From: Vibrio nitrifigilis | Lineage (GTDB): Bacteria; Pseudomonadota; Gammaproteobacteria; Enterobacterales; Vibrionaceae | Length of the DNA stretch: 64,000 nt | Direction: 5' to 3' | NCBI RefSeq assembly: GCF_015686695.1 | Contig: NZ_JADPMR010000001.1 | Span: forward strand, 2,914,001 to 2,978,000 | In this document: piece after piece, positions 15,688 to 24,941 of the stretch | Position numbering within the stretch: the stretch's first letter is position 1 | Layout: every line of letters begins with the position of its first letter | Notes under the pieces: model-generated | What the model was told of the DNA's origin: nothing | The model's input: only the letters and a program-made list of their open reading frames with translations | Databases searched by the model: none | Made by a program: the position numbers and the translations under genes

Positions 15688-17079
15688 TTAGAAAGGTGCG
15701 TCGATATCAACGATATTAATTAATTTGTGGTTCACAAATTCTTTAATCCCTAAATCGATCAGTTCACGGCCGAAACCAGAATTGCGTACCCCACCAAATG
15801 GTAAGTCAGCTTTTACCATTGTTGGGTGGTTTACAAACATCATGCCGGTTGAAACCTGTTGTGCGACTCGTTCACCGCGTTTTTCATCAGCAGTGAAAAC
15901 AGAACCACCTAAACCAAATGGTGAATCGTTAGCGATTGCAATGGCATCCGCTTCGTCTTTAGCGCGCAGAATCATGGAAACTGGGCCAAAGAATTCCCAG
16001 TAATACGCTGGGTTGTCAGGTGTGACATTGGTCAAGATAGTCGGTTGAACAAAGGCACCATTAGCTGGCACTTTAGTGCCTACTTCTGTTGCGGTTGCTC
16101 CATGTTTGACTGCTTCGGCGATTTTTTCTTTCACTTCATCAGCTGCGCCTTGTGAAGAGAGTGGTGCTAACGTTGTGGTTGGGTCCATTGGATCACCCGC
16201 TTTGAGAGCAGCAACGCCCTCAGTGTATTGAGTCAAGAATTCATCATAAACATTATCTTGAATGATCATGCGTTTAGATGACACACATACCTGACCACCA
16301 TTCCAGTGACGACCAAACACAGCCCATTTTACGGTTTTATCCATTTCAGCGTCATCGAGTACGATGAAGGCATCTGCACCGCCCAGCTCAAGTGTTGATT
16401 TCTTCATTGCTTTGCCTGCTTGAGAAGAGACAATGGCACCTGCGCCTTCAGAACCTGTGAGTGCCACACCGCAAACACGTGGATCGTTAATGATGGTTTC
16501 TACTTGGTGACGAGTTGCGTAGAGATTTTGAAATGCACCATTTGGTAGGCCAGCTTCAAGCATGATATCCACAAAAGCGGCAGCAGATTGTGGTACATTT
16601 GAAGCGTGTTTTAGTAATAAGGTATTACCTGCTGATAACTGCGGCGCAAGGATACGAGCAATTTGATAGAACGGAAAATTCCATGGTTCGATTGCAAGCA
16701 ACACACCAAGAGGATCGTGGACAACTCTTGCTTTACCTTCTGCTGGATCGGCAACTGGAAGCTCTACCGGCGCAAGTAATGTCTCTGCATTTTTTACATA
16801 GTATTCCATGATTTGCGCAGACAATTCGACTTCTGCTTCTGCTTCACCAATAATTTTACCCATCTCTAAGGTAAGAATTTCTGCATATTGGCGTTTGTTC
16901 TTACGCAGGATATCTGCGGCTTTTTGTAGAACATCAGCACGGTGAGTGAAGGAGGTTTCTTTCCAACCAAGGAAAGCTTCATGGGCAGCCGCTAGAGAAT
17001 GTTGCACTTCTTCATCAGTGGCATCCGGAAAAGTTTTGATTAGTTCCCCAGTGTATGGGTTGGTTGTAGAGTAACTCAT
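15688..17079 (-). CDS. NAD(P)-dependent aldehyde dehydrogenase, Sad/YneI-like (succinate semialdehyde dehydrogenase type)
   Basis: A 463-residue ALDH superfamily enzyme, the same length as E. coli Sad (462 aa) and similar throughout, including the start MSYSTTNPYTGE. The catalytic Cys lies in GGQVCVSSKR (near residue 265) and the general base Glu in TLELGGADAF. The cofactor-binding block EPWNFPFYQIARILAP is present. It probably oxidises succinate semialdehyde or a related short aldehyde. AAGGAA precedes the ATG. It appears monocistronic, with hairpins on both sides. Substrate is inferred from similarity only. Confidence 0.8.
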   Translation of the reverse strand: MSYSTTNPYTGELIKTFPDATDEEVQHSLAAAHEAFLGWKETSFTHRADVLQKAADILRKNKRQYAEILTLEMGKIIGEAEAEVELSAQIMEYYVKNAETLLAPVELPVADPAEGKARVVHDPLGVLLAIEPWNFPFYQIARILAPQLSAGNTLLLKHASNVPQSAAAFVDIMLEAGLPNGAFQNLYATRHQVETIINDPRVCGVALTGSEGAGAIVSSQAGKAMKKSTLELGGADAFIVLDDAEMDKTVKWAVFGRHWNGGQVCVSSKRMIIQDNVYDEFLTQYTEGVAALKAGDPMDPTTTLAPLSSQGAADEVKEKIAEAVKHGATATEVGTKVPANGAFVQPTILTNVTPDNPAYYWEFFGPVSMILRAKDEADAIAIANDSPFGLGGSVFTADEKRGERVAQQVSTGMMFVNHPTMVKADLPFGGVRNSGFGRELIDLGIKEFVNHKLINIVDIDAPF

Positions 17080-17511
17080 TGATAATTCCTTTTGACGTCT
17101 TTACTTATTGTTAGACTTTTGGGTCACGGTAAATGGAGTCGTGCTGCTACGCAGTGTCGACTGTTAGTGCTCTGTCACAAGTTGTTCTTATCGATTGAGT
17201 ATTTGTTTTAGCAGATAAGCTGATAGTGAATACTGCAGGAATAAGAGCGGCATCAGGTTGGACTGACGGTGACTTATAGTTCGGGCAATCACGGTGTATC
17301 GTGGCCACATTAGTTATATTCGTACGGTTTAAAAAGGGTATGGCACCCGATTAAAAACCATACGGTTACAGTTGTTATAAAATATCCAAATAGAGTTTAC
17401 AACCCTTTAACAGTATTAAATTTTGTGCGTATTGTTGTATATTATTGAACACAATAAAAAAGCAGCTATAAAAGCTGCTTTATCAGTATGAAATGTTGAT
17501 AACTCAATTAG
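17080..17511. other. 432-bp intergenic region between the M17 peptidase and aldehyde dehydrogenase genes
   Basis: No gene is supported. It holds the minus-strand terminator of the peptidase gene (17456-17480) and the upstream region of the dehydrogenase gene. In the latter, TACGGTT is repeated at 17323-17329 and 17361-17367, and GTATGG (17338-17343) forms an inverted repeat with CCATAC (17358-17363). These may be regulator sites; nothing identifies the regulator. Confidence 0.5.
17456..17480 (-). terminator. Terminator of the M17 aminopeptidase gene
   Basis: AAGCAGCT/AGCTGCTT (17460-17467 and 17473-17480); read on the minus strand it is followed by a run of six T. Confidence 0.85.
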
Positions 17512-18978
17512 TTATGCTTCGAATTGCTCTTTAACTAAGCGATCAAGAAGACGAACGCCGAAGCCTGTCGCACCTTTTGGCTTATTTGGTAGACCTTCTC
17601 CAGTCCACGCTGTACCTGCAATATCGATGTGTACCCAAGGTGTTTCATTTTCAATAAAACGGTATAGGAACTGAGCAGCGACGCTCGAACCACCGATACG
17701 CAATTTATTGCCATTGTTACGCATGTCAGCGATTTCGCTTTTGAGTAAGCGATCAAATTGGCCACCCATAGGTAAACGCCATACAGGTTCTTGTTCTGTT
17801 TCACCCGCCGCGGTGATTTGCGCACTTAACGCATCATCATTTGAGAAGATACCTGCAATTTCTTCACCAAGAGCAATTAGCACTGCACCTGTTAGTGTTG
17901 CAAGATCAAACATCGCCTTAGGTTTAAAAGTTCGTTGGGTATACGTCATTAAATCACACAATACGAGGCGACCTTCGGCATCGGTGTTCATTACTTCGAT
18001 GGTTTGGCCCGACATACTGGTCACAACATCACTTGGGCGTTGTGCTTTATCACTTGGCATGTTTTCAACTAAACCGAGTACACCGATAGCGTTGACGTTG
18101 GCTTGGCGTTTCGCCAGTGCCACCATTAAACCAGTAACCGTAGCAGCGCCGCCCATGTCTTCTTTCATGGTGTTCATCGAAGAGTTAGGTTTAAGAGAAA
18201 GACCGCCGCTGTCGAAAGTGACCCCTTTACCTAAGAAAGCCACAGGAGCCTCATCGTTATTCGCACCGTTATATTTCAAAATCACCATTAGGCTCTCATG
18301 CATAGATCCTTGGCCTACACCAAGTAGAGCGCCCATGCCGAGTTCAGCCATTTGCTGACTATTAACGACATCAATCTCTAGTCCGTAGGGAGCGAGTTTT
18401 TGGCAAAACTCAGCAAAAGACTCAGGATAAACGACGTTAGCAGGCTCCCAAACAAGATCACGAGTAATCGTAATCCCTTCAGCAACGGCTTCTAATGGTG
18501 CGTAAAGAGCTTGTGCTTGTTCTGGATTCGTAGTGAGGAGGTGAGCTTCTGTGAGTAGATATTTAGCCTGAAGCTCATTACGAGTGCGGTATTTATCAAA
18601 ACGGTAGTTAGACAGTTGCAGGCCATAAGCGAACTGTGCGGCTTGTTGCTCTTGCTCAGCCAAAACCGTGATAGTCGTTAGTTGGTAAGTCTCGATTTGT
18701 TTTACCAATGCATCTGCGGCATGTTGAATATCAATATCACTACCATTACCTGTACCTAAAATGACAATGCGGTTCAGTTCACTATTGGCAGGAGCAACGA
18801 TATTGATCAGGCTATTTTTTTTACCTGAAAATTGTTCTACCTGAATCGCTCTAGTTAATGCGCCTTGAGTTTTTTCATCCAGTTGTTTGGCATACTCAGA
18901 AAGAGGCGCATTGTCATTGACAAGAACAACAAGTGTTCCCGAATTGGGTAAAGCGATTGAGGAAAAATGAATCTTCAT
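17512..18978 (-). CDS. M17 family leucyl aminopeptidase
   Basis: A 488-residue cytosolic leucyl aminopeptidase with the family signature NTDAEGRL (near residue 330) and the metal-binding GKGVTFDSGGLSLKP and EDMGGAA blocks in the C-terminal catalytic domain (about 180-488). The N-terminal macro-like domain is divergent. It differs clearly from canonical PepA of E. coli (no close match outside the active-site motifs), so it is more likely a second M17 enzyme than the PepA that also acts as a Xer accessory protein. AGGATACC precedes the ATG. Transcribed alone, with its own terminator. Confidence 0.88.
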   Translation of the reverse strand: MKIHFSSIALPNSGTLVVLVNDNAPLSEYAKQLDEKTQGALTRAIQVEQFSGKKNSLINIVAPANSELNRIVILGTGNGSDIDIQHAADALVKQIETYQLTTITVLAEQEQQAAQFAYGLQLSNYRFDKYRTRNELQAKYLLTEAHLLTTNPEQAQALYAPLEAVAEGITITRDLVWEPANVVYPESFAEFCQKLAPYGLEIDVVNSQQMAELGMGALLGVGQGSMHESLMVILKYNGANNDEAPVAFLGKGVTFDSGGLSLKPNSSMNTMKEDMGGAATVTGLMVALAKRQANVNAIGVLGLVENMPSDKAQRPSDVVTSMSGQTIEVMNTDAEGRLVLCDLMTYTQRTFKPKAMFDLATLTGAVLIALGEEIAGIFSNDDALSAQITAAGETEQEPVWRLPMGGQFDRLLKSEIADMRNNGNKLRIGGSSVAAQFLYRFIENETPWVHIDIAGTAWTGEGLPNKPKGATGFGVRLLDRLVKEQFEA

Positions 18979-19070
18979 CTGTGAGGTATCCTTACGTAAT
19001 TATTGTGTCAGTATCAAATGGAAAGCGCTGTCGGTAAACCGAAATATCACGCTATTGATACTTTTATAAC

Positions 19071-19102
19071 AAAAAGAACCAGAACACGGTTCTGATTCTT
19101 TT
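19071..19102 (-). terminator. Terminator of the glutathione S-transferase gene
   Basis: AAAAGAACCAGAAC pairs with GTTCTGATTCTTTT (one G-U pair) around a 3-nt loop; on the minus strand it ends TTCTTTTTG. Confidence 0.85.
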
Positions 19103-19212
19103 GATTCATTAGGGTAAGGGATGAGAGATCGCTTCGCAACCTCATTCAATGATGCCCAATGGCATGATAAGAAGGAATAAATAAGTCTTATCACGCCGTG
19201 GAACGAAGCGAT

Positions 19213-19860
19213 TTAAACCGGTGTACCCACTTCATCTTCATCAACAATATCGGTTTCGATACTGGCTTCTTGCAACCAACGTTGGATTTCCGGGCTATTA
19301 AGCACTTTTTGTTGATATTGCTTGGCGGGAGCTGAAAGCTTGATGCCATAAGTGACAAAGCGCAGGGCAACAGGGGCAAACATAGCATCGGCAATAGACC
19401 AATCACCGAACAACCAGCCTTCTGGGTATTGCTCCATCTGTTGTGACCATAATTGCTCGATACGTGCGATATCTTTTTGCGCGGCTTCACTGAGAATGAC
19501 CTCACGACGAGCTCGGCAGTTCATGGGCATTTCATTGCGTAGTGCAACAAATCCTGAATGCATTTCACAGCTAACCGCTCGAGCATGGGCTTTTTCGTTC
19601 GCTGATGCAGGCCACGCTTTACCTGCTAAGTAGGTCTCGTTGATATACTCCAAAATTGCCAGAGACTCCCATACTGCAATCTTTCCATCGACAAGCGCCG
19701 GAACTTTAGATGTCGGAGTAATATCACCTAAGGTATCGTAGAACTCGGGAGTGAATAGTGAGAGTTTCTTACATTCAAAATCAAGATCGTAATGTGCAAA
19801 GATAATCCATGCTCGAAGTGACCACGTCGAATAATTTTGGTTTGCGATATAAAGTTGCAT
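19213..19860 (-). CDS. Glutathione S-transferase family protein
   Basis: A 215-residue GST with an N-terminal thioredoxin-like domain (1-80; YSTWSLRAW near residues 10-18 holds the glutathione-activating Ser/Tyr position, SKVPAL the cis-proline and WESLAILEYI the gamma-glutamyl contact) and a helical C-terminal domain containing the N-capping box GDWSIADAMFAPV. I start at ATG 19860, which has AAGGAG upstream, rather than 12 codons earlier. It is transcribed away from the LysR gene with a shared 111-bp promoter region, so that regulator may control it. The substrate is unknown. Confidence 0.88.
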   Translation of the reverse strand: MQLYIANQNYSTWSLRAWIIFAHYDLDFECKKLSLFTPEFYDTLGDITPTSKVPALVDGKIAVWESLAILEYINETYLAGKAWPASANEKAHARAVSCEMHSGFVALRNEMPMNCRARREVILSEAAQKDIARIEQLWSQQMEQYPEGWLFGDWSIADAMFAPVALRFVTYGIKLSAPAKQYQQKVLNSPEIQRWLQEASIETDIVDEDEVGTPV

Positions 19861-19971
19861 AACATAACTCCTTGTCCTTTGGTTATGAGTTAGCATAGGG
19901 AAGAGTTTTGATGCTGACTAACGGATAGTATTGATAACAACTATTAATAAAAACGATGGGTGATCGAATAC

Positions 19972-20820
19972 ATGGATATTGATTCTTTACGTAGCTTTCT
20001 CGCCTTTGTCGAAACAGGCAGTTTTACTCGAGCTGCGAAGCAGATTTGCCGCACCCAATCAGCATTTAGCGTACAGATGCGCAAACTAGAAGAAGAAGTG
20101 GGCAGTGAATTATTTGTTCGTGATGGGCGTAACCTTGCTCTTAGTGAAGCTGGCATTAATCTGATCAATTACGCCAGTGATTTAATTGAACGTCATGACA
20201 GTGCGTTAGCGGACTTAAAAAAATATAAAAATAAACAGCCACTGCGTTTGGGGTGTCCAGAAGATTACAATGACAAGGTGCTACCTAAGGTTATTGAGTC
20301 TCTGATGATGGCAAAGCCTGCATGTTCTATTCAGATCTTCAATGAGCCTAGCTCAGTGCTTCGCAGTTGGCTGGATAACGGGAAACTGGATGCTGCGATA
20401 GTCACGCGTCACTCTAATAGTGAAGAAGGGTATTGGATTACCAGCGATCAAGGTGTGTGGATTGGTGCAAACCCTGATTCAGGCAAGTACGGAGACGTAC
20501 TTTCGCTCGCCTTATTTCAATCGGATTGTCGTTATCACGCAGCTGCGATTGATGGACTAAACAAGCGTGGTATTCCGTTTCGTTTGATTGCCTGTAGTAA
20601 TACCTCATCGGCGCAAAGAGCCATTGTTCGTCAAGGCTTAGCCATAGGTGCTATGGGGCGACTGAGTGTGACGGATGATTTAACGATTCTGTCTGACCTA
20701 CCCGTATTACCTGCCGTGGATGTTGTGCTATTAGTAGGTGCGCGTGCTCATCCACTTCTACCCAGACGGTTTTTAACGTCGCTCAGCGAGTTATTTACCA
20801 GTGAGCCTTCAATCGCTTAA
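19972..20820 (+). CDS. LysR family transcriptional regulator
   Basis: A 282-residue LysR-type regulator. The winged helix-turn-helix is at about 1-60 (LRSFLAFVETGSFTRAAKQI, then a recognition helix around QSAFSVQMRKLEEEVG), followed by the linker helix and an effector-binding domain (about 88-275). I choose ATG 19972 (MDIDSL), the typical LysR start, over GTG 19960. It is divergent from the glutathione S-transferase gene, the usual arrangement for a LysR protein and its target. Effector and full regulon cannot be read from the sequence. Confidence 0.88.
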   Translation: MDIDSLRSFLAFVETGSFTRAAKQICRTQSAFSVQMRKLEEEVGSELFVRDGRNLALSEAGINLINYASDLIERHDSALADLKKYKNKQPLRLGCPEDYNDKVLPKVIESLMMAKPACSIQIFNEPSSVLRSWLDNGKLDAAIVTRHSNSEEGYWITSDQGVWIGANPDSGKYGDVLSLALFQSDCRYHAAAIDGLNKRGIPFRLIACSNTSSAQRAIVRQGLAIGAMGRLSVTDDLTILSDLPVLPAVDVVLLVGARAHPLLPRRFLTSLSELFTSEPSIA

Positions 20821-20843
20821 TAGTCTAAAAGCTAGAAACGAAA

Positions 20844-20875
20844 AAAGCCTGATGAGTTTCCTCATCAGGCTTTCG
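20844..20875 (+). terminator. Terminator of the LysR gene
   Basis: AAAGCCTGATGAG/CTCATCAGGCTTT, a 13-bp perfect stem with a 4-nt loop. The T-tract is short. It lies directly against the 3' end of the opposing tRNA gene. Confidence 0.75.
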
Positions 20876-20880
20876 TAATT

Positions 20881-20956
20881 TGGTGGCCCCTCGCAGACTT
20901 GAACTGCGGACCAATCGATTATGAGTCGACTGCTCTAACCACTGAGCTAAGGGGCC
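20881..20956 (-). tRNA. tRNA-Ile2 (CAT anticodon, lysidine type)
   Basis: The minus strand gives a 76-nt cloverleaf starting GGCCCCTTAGCTCAGTGG and ending with an encoded CCA. The anticodon loop CTCATAA gives CAT. The body matches E. coli ileX (tRNA-Ile2, whose C34 becomes lysidine by TilS to read AUA) rather than a methionine tRNA. E. coli ileX also lies next to rpoD, which supports the call. Confidence 0.9.
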
Positions 20957-21050
20957 AAACTGGTGAATGATTATAGGGGATGGGATGGGGCGTGTCTAGA
21001 TGCTATAGGGGTCATTTGCGCTTAGTTTTTATTCACTTAGAACGACAAAT

Positions 21051-21082
21051 AAAAAAAAGGTGAGCCAACGCTCACCTTTTTT
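21051..21082 (-). terminator. Terminator of rpoD
   Basis: AAAAAAGGTGAGC/GCTCACCTTTTTT (21053-21065 and 21070-21082) with a 4-nt loop and a long T-tract on the minus strand. Confidence 0.92.
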
Positions 21083-21110
21083 CTGTTTTTGCTTAAAAAG
21101 TCATCACGAC

Positions 21111-22994
21111 TTATTCGTCTAGGAAGCTGCGCAGAGTTTCTGAACGGCTTGGGTGACGAAGTTTACGAAGCGCTTTTGCTTCGATCTGACGAATACGTTC
21201 ACGAGTTACGTCGAACTGTTTACCCACTTCTTCAAGAGTGTGGTCAGTATTCATGTCGATACCGAAACGCATACGTAGTACTTTTGCTTCACGAGGAGTC
21301 AAACCCGCTAATACATCACGAGTTGCTACTTTCAAGCTAGTTGAAGTTGCAGAATCAAGTGGTAGTTCTAGCGTTGTATCCTCAATAAAATCACCTAGAT
21401 GCGAATCTTCGTCGTCACCGATTGGTGTCTCCATTGAGATTGGCTCTTTCGCGATTTTCAGTACTTTACGAATCTTATCTTCAGGCATTTGCATGCGCTC
21501 TGCCAATTCTTCAGGTAATGGTTCGCGGCCCATTTCTTGAAGCATTTGACGTGAGATACGGTTCAGTTTGTTGATCGTTTCGATCATGTGTACTGGAATA
21601 CGAATCGTACGTGCTTGGTCTGCGATCGAACGAGTGATTGCCTGACGAATCCACCATGTCGCATAAGTTGAGAACTTATAACCACGACGGTATTCGAATT
21701 TATCAACCGCTTTCATTAGACCGATGTTACCTTCTTGGATTAAGTCCAAGAATTGCAGACCACGGTTGGTGTATTTCTTAGCAATTGAAATAACCAGACG
21801 TAAGTTCGCTTCAACCATCTCTTTCTTCGCTCGGCGAGCTTTCGCTTCACCGATAGACATACGGCGGCTGATGTCTTTAATACGACGAACTGACAGTGAT
21901 GTTTCACGTTCGATGTTATCCAATTTTTGGATAGAACGACGAATATCATCTTCACGTACGCGGACTTTTTCTGCGTACGGTTTATCAGATGCCAAGATTT
22001 CATCTAACCATGCTTCACTAGATTCATTACCAGTAAATAATGCGATGAAAGACTTCTTCGGCATTTTTGCGTATTCCACAACGTTCTTCATGATAAGACG
22101 TTCTTGAGTGCGAACGCGATCCATTGAAGTTCGTAGTGTATTAACAAGATGATCGAACTGTTTTGGTGTTAAGCGAAATTCGCGGAACACTTCTTGAACG
22201 AGATCCGTTGCTTTTTTAGAGGCTTTACTTTCATCACCGTGCTCATTGATAGCAAGTTGCAGATTCTGGAACTCGTTACGTAAGTTAGTGAATTTCTCTA
22301 AAGCAAGCTCAGGATCGATACCAACATCTTCTTCTTCTTCAGAATCGTCGTCGTTATCTTTCTCATCGTCGTCTTCATCGTCGTCATCGTTTTTCGAGAT
22401 GTCGTTACTTTCTTCTTTTAGGTCTTTTGCTGAAAGTTCTGAACCGATGTGAGTAGCAGTTGGCGCTTGGCCATCTTCATCGTCAGGATCAACAAAGCCT
22501 GTAATAAGGTCAGTAAGACGAAGTTCCTCTGCTTGAACTTTATCAAATTGTTCAAGGATGTACGGAATCGTACCAGGGTATTCCGCCACAGCGCTTTGAA
22601 CTTGGTTAATACCATCTTCAATGCGCTTAGCGATATCAATCTCACCCTCACGGGTTAACAGCTCAACGGTACCCATTTCACGCATGTACATGCGAACAGG
22701 ATCGGTCGTACGACCGATTTCATTTTCTACGCTAGAAAGTGCGGCTGCTGCAGCTTCGGCTGCATCTTCGTCGGTGATATTGTTATCATCGTTTAACGCG
22801 AGATCATCGGCATCTGGAGCTGTTTCAACAACCTTGATACCCATGTCGTTAATCATTTGAATAATATCTTCTACCTGCTCTGAATCTACGATTTCAGCGG
22901 GTAGGTGGTCATTTACTTCGGCGTAGGTCAGATAGCCTTGCTCTTTGCCTTTAACAACAAGTAGTTTCAGCTGTGACTGCGGATTTTGATCCAT
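21111..22994 (-). CDS. rpoD: Primary sigma factor RpoD (sigma-70)
   Basis: The 627-residue housekeeping sigma factor directs RNA polymerase to -10/-35 promoters. It begins MDQNPQSQLKLLVVKGKEQG (region 1.1) as in E. coli; the ATG at 22994 is chosen on that basis over a longer in-frame extension. Region 1.2/2.1 (DPVRMYMREMGTVELLTREGE), region 2 (NLRLVISIAKKYTNRGLQFLDLI) and region 4 (TREAKVLRMRFGI, VTRERIRQIEAKALRKLRHP) are intact. The non-conserved region carries a highly acidic run of Asp/Glu near residues 190-220. Last gene of the macromolecular synthesis cluster. Confidence 0.98.
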   Translation of the reverse strand: MDQNPQSQLKLLVVKGKEQGYLTYAEVNDHLPAEIVDSEQVEDIIQMINDMGIKVVETAPDADDLALNDDNNITDEDAAEAAAAALSSVENEIGRTTDPVRMYMREMGTVELLTREGEIDIAKRIEDGINQVQSAVAEYPGTIPYILEQFDKVQAEELRLTDLITGFVDPDDEDGQAPTATHIGSELSAKDLKEESNDISKNDDDDEDDDEKDNDDDSEEEEDVGIDPELALEKFTNLRNEFQNLQLAINEHGDESKASKKATDLVQEVFREFRLTPKQFDHLVNTLRTSMDRVRTQERLIMKNVVEYAKMPKKSFIALFTGNESSEAWLDEILASDKPYAEKVRVREDDIRRSIQKLDNIERETSLSVRRIKDISRRMSIGEAKARRAKKEMVEANLRLVISIAKKYTNRGLQFLDLIQEGNIGLMKAVDKFEYRRGYKFSTYATWWIRQAITRSIADQARTIRIPVHMIETINKLNRISRQMLQEMGREPLPEELAERMQMPEDKIRKVLKIAKEPISMETPIGDDEDSHLGDFIEDTTLELPLDSATSTSLKVATRDVLAGLTPREAKVLRMRFGIDMNTDHTLEEVGKQFDVTRERIRQIEAKALRKLRHPSRSETLRSFLDE

Positions 22995-23096
22995 AGACGG
23001 TATCCAACTTCGTATCTGGTGAAGGAATAAAGTATGCGAAATGCAAACCACGTATTATAACAAATTGAGACTCTGCTGACTATCTATTAATCAGGG

Positions 23097-24845
23097 TTAC
23101 GCTTTCAGGTCGTTCATTAACGCCAGAAGCTCCCTCTTTTCATCGACTGATAAACCGATGCTTCTGTCTTTAGCGAGCAAGGTTTCAATTTGTTTCTCTA
23201 CACACTGGGCTAAAATTTTGTCCAATGAGTCTAAAAATAGTTCTTCTTGATTGTCTTCAACAAGAGGTATATCCCAACTTGCTAGACGAGAAAGAAGTAT
23301 CTCGTTTTTTTTGTTTCGCCAGTGCTCCATGAGCTGGCCAGTAGTGATATGGGGATGTTGCTGGCATTTATCAAGGACCTCTACTAATAGAGATAATCCC
23401 GGAATCTCCAGACCTCTGACAGCTGATAGATTTGGCACCATTTCAGCATAGCTCGGATTCTGGAGAAGCAAAGCTATTACTTCCCTCATCGGGGTACGTT
23501 TTATCTCTTTATGTGGCTGCGGACGTGCATTAGTTTCCTGATTCACGACCGGTTTTTTGTAAATGCCTGTTTTTTGTTCAAGAAGTCTAAGTAGTTGTTC
23601 TTGAAGATATTCATCAGGAACTTTACGAATTAAAGGTAGTGCTAATGCTTCAAGTGCTGCTTTACCTTCGTTATTGCCCACATCAACCTGTGTCAAAAGA
23701 TTGCTAAATAAATATTTCGATAGAGGTTCTGCTGTTTGAACTTGTTGTTCAAATGCATCTTTACCATATTTTCGAATATAACTATCCGGATCTTCGCCAT
23801 CAGGTAAAAAAAGAAATTTCAGTACATTACCGCTTTTCAGGTAGCCCAATGCGTTTTCTAAAGCACGCCAAGCGGCTTCACGACCCGCACGGTCTCCATC
23901 ATAGCAGCACACGACGGTATTTGTTTGGCGAAACAGTAATTGTAAATGGTCGCCAGTCGTCGATGTTCCTAATGATGCTACGGAATAATCCACACCATAT
24001 TGTGCTAATGCCACCACATCCATATATCCTTCGACCACCAAAATTTGTGGTGGTTCACGGTAGGATTGGAGCACTTCATAAAGGCCATATAGCTCTTTGC
24101 CTTTATGAAAAATTGGCGTTTCAGGCGAGTTTAGGTATTTCGGTGTACCATCACCTAATACCCGCCCACCGAAGCCGATCACTCGACCTCGGCGATCTCG
24201 AATGGGGAACATTACCCGGCCGCGAAAACGATCGTATCGATTGCCTTTGTCGTTCTCGATGAGCATCCCGCCAGTGACGAGCATATCTTGAACATTTCGG
24301 CTTTGACCAAAGTTTTTGCGGACCGAATCCCATTCATCAGCCACATAACCAATACCGAATTTTTGAACAATTTCCCCCGAGAGACCGCGATTTTTTAGAT
24401 AATCGATAGCGACTCGATTGGAGGGGACTTTTAATTGTTGACGGTAATACTGAGCAATACTGCCCATTAGGTCATAGAGGCTACGTTTTTCTTCACTATT
24501 CGCTTTCGGTGTATTGGAGCGATTTGATGAAGGGGTGGAATTCGCTTCTCTAGGGACTTCTAATCCTAGTGATGAGGCGAGTTCTTCAATGGCTTCTGGA
24601 AACTCCAGTCGCTCATATTCCATAAGAAAATCAATGGCATTACCATGCGCCCCACATCCAAAACAGTGGTAAAACTGCTTTTCTTGGCTAACGCTAAAAG
24701 AGGGGGTTTTTTCATTATGGAATGGACAACAAGCAGAGTAGTTTTTGCCCTTTTTTTTAAGTTTTACACGTGCGTCGATAATATCGACAATATCAAGTCG
24801 AGCCAGGAGATCATCAATGAAACTACGAGGAATGTGTCCTGCCAT
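23097..24845 (-). CDS. dnaG: DNA primase DnaG
   Basis: A 582-residue primase that makes RNA primers at the replication fork. The CHC2 zinc finger uses C40, H43, C61 and C64 (CPFHNEKTPSF / FYHCFGCGAHGNA). The TOPRIM core (about 255-340) has VVEGYMDVVALAQYG, and the C-terminal DnaB-interacting domain (about 430-582) is more divergent, as usual. The start MAGHIPRSFI matches the family and replaces a longer in-frame possibility. It lies between a hairpin after yqeY and rpoD. Confidence 0.97.
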   Translation of the reverse strand: MAGHIPRSFIDDLLARLDIVDIIDARVKLKKKGKNYSACCPFHNEKTPSFSVSQEKQFYHCFGCGAHGNAIDFLMEYERLEFPEAIEELASSLGLEVPREANSTPSSNRSNTPKANSEEKRSLYDLMGSIAQYYRQQLKVPSNRVAIDYLKNRGLSGEIVQKFGIGYVADEWDSVRKNFGQSRNVQDMLVTGGMLIENDKGNRYDRFRGRVMFPIRDRRGRVIGFGGRVLGDGTPKYLNSPETPIFHKGKELYGLYEVLQSYREPPQILVVEGYMDVVALAQYGVDYSVASLGTSTTGDHLQLLFRQTNTVVCCYDGDRAGREAAWRALENALGYLKSGNVLKFLFLPDGEDPDSYIRKYGKDAFEQQVQTAEPLSKYLFSNLLTQVDVGNNEGKAALEALALPLIRKVPDEYLQEQLLRLLEQKTGIYKKPVVNQETNARPQPHKEIKRTPMREVIALLLQNPSYAEMVPNLSAVRGLEIPGLSLLVEVLDKCQQHPHITTGQLMEHWRNKKNEILLSRLASWDIPLVEDNQEELFLDSLDKILAQCVEKQIETLLAKDRSIGLSVDEKRELLALMNDLKA

Positions 24846-24888
24846 AAAACCTAAAAGAAAGTCCCAATTTATTGAAGAGAGATACAAA

Positions 24889-24921
24889 CAAGCCGTGCAT
24901 TCCAGAGGATAGCACGGCTTG
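24889..24921 (-). terminator. T1-like hairpin between yqeY and dnaG
   Basis: CAAGCCGTGC/GCACGGCTTG (24889-24898 and 24912-24921) with a 13-nt loop. The weak minus-strand T-run (TTTGTATC) suggests partial termination, comparable in position to the terminator that sets rpsU above dnaG in the E. coli operon. Confidence 0.65.
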
Positions 24922-24941
24922 ATGTAATTAGGGTTGGATAA

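Noticed and set aside
17340..17370. TGGCAC motif as a sigma-54 promoter upstream of the aldehyde dehydrogenase
   Set aside because: No GC at the required 10-bp distance and it faces away from the minus-strand gene.
20881..20956. Calling this gene tRNA-Met because the anticodon is CAT
   Set aside because: The body matches tRNA-Ile2 (ileX type), and its position beside rpoD agrees with E. coli ileX.
22246..22452. Ser-rich plus-strand frame inside rpoD
   Set aside because: It is the antisense of the Asp/Glu-rich run of RpoD (GAY/GAR codons read as Ser-type codons).
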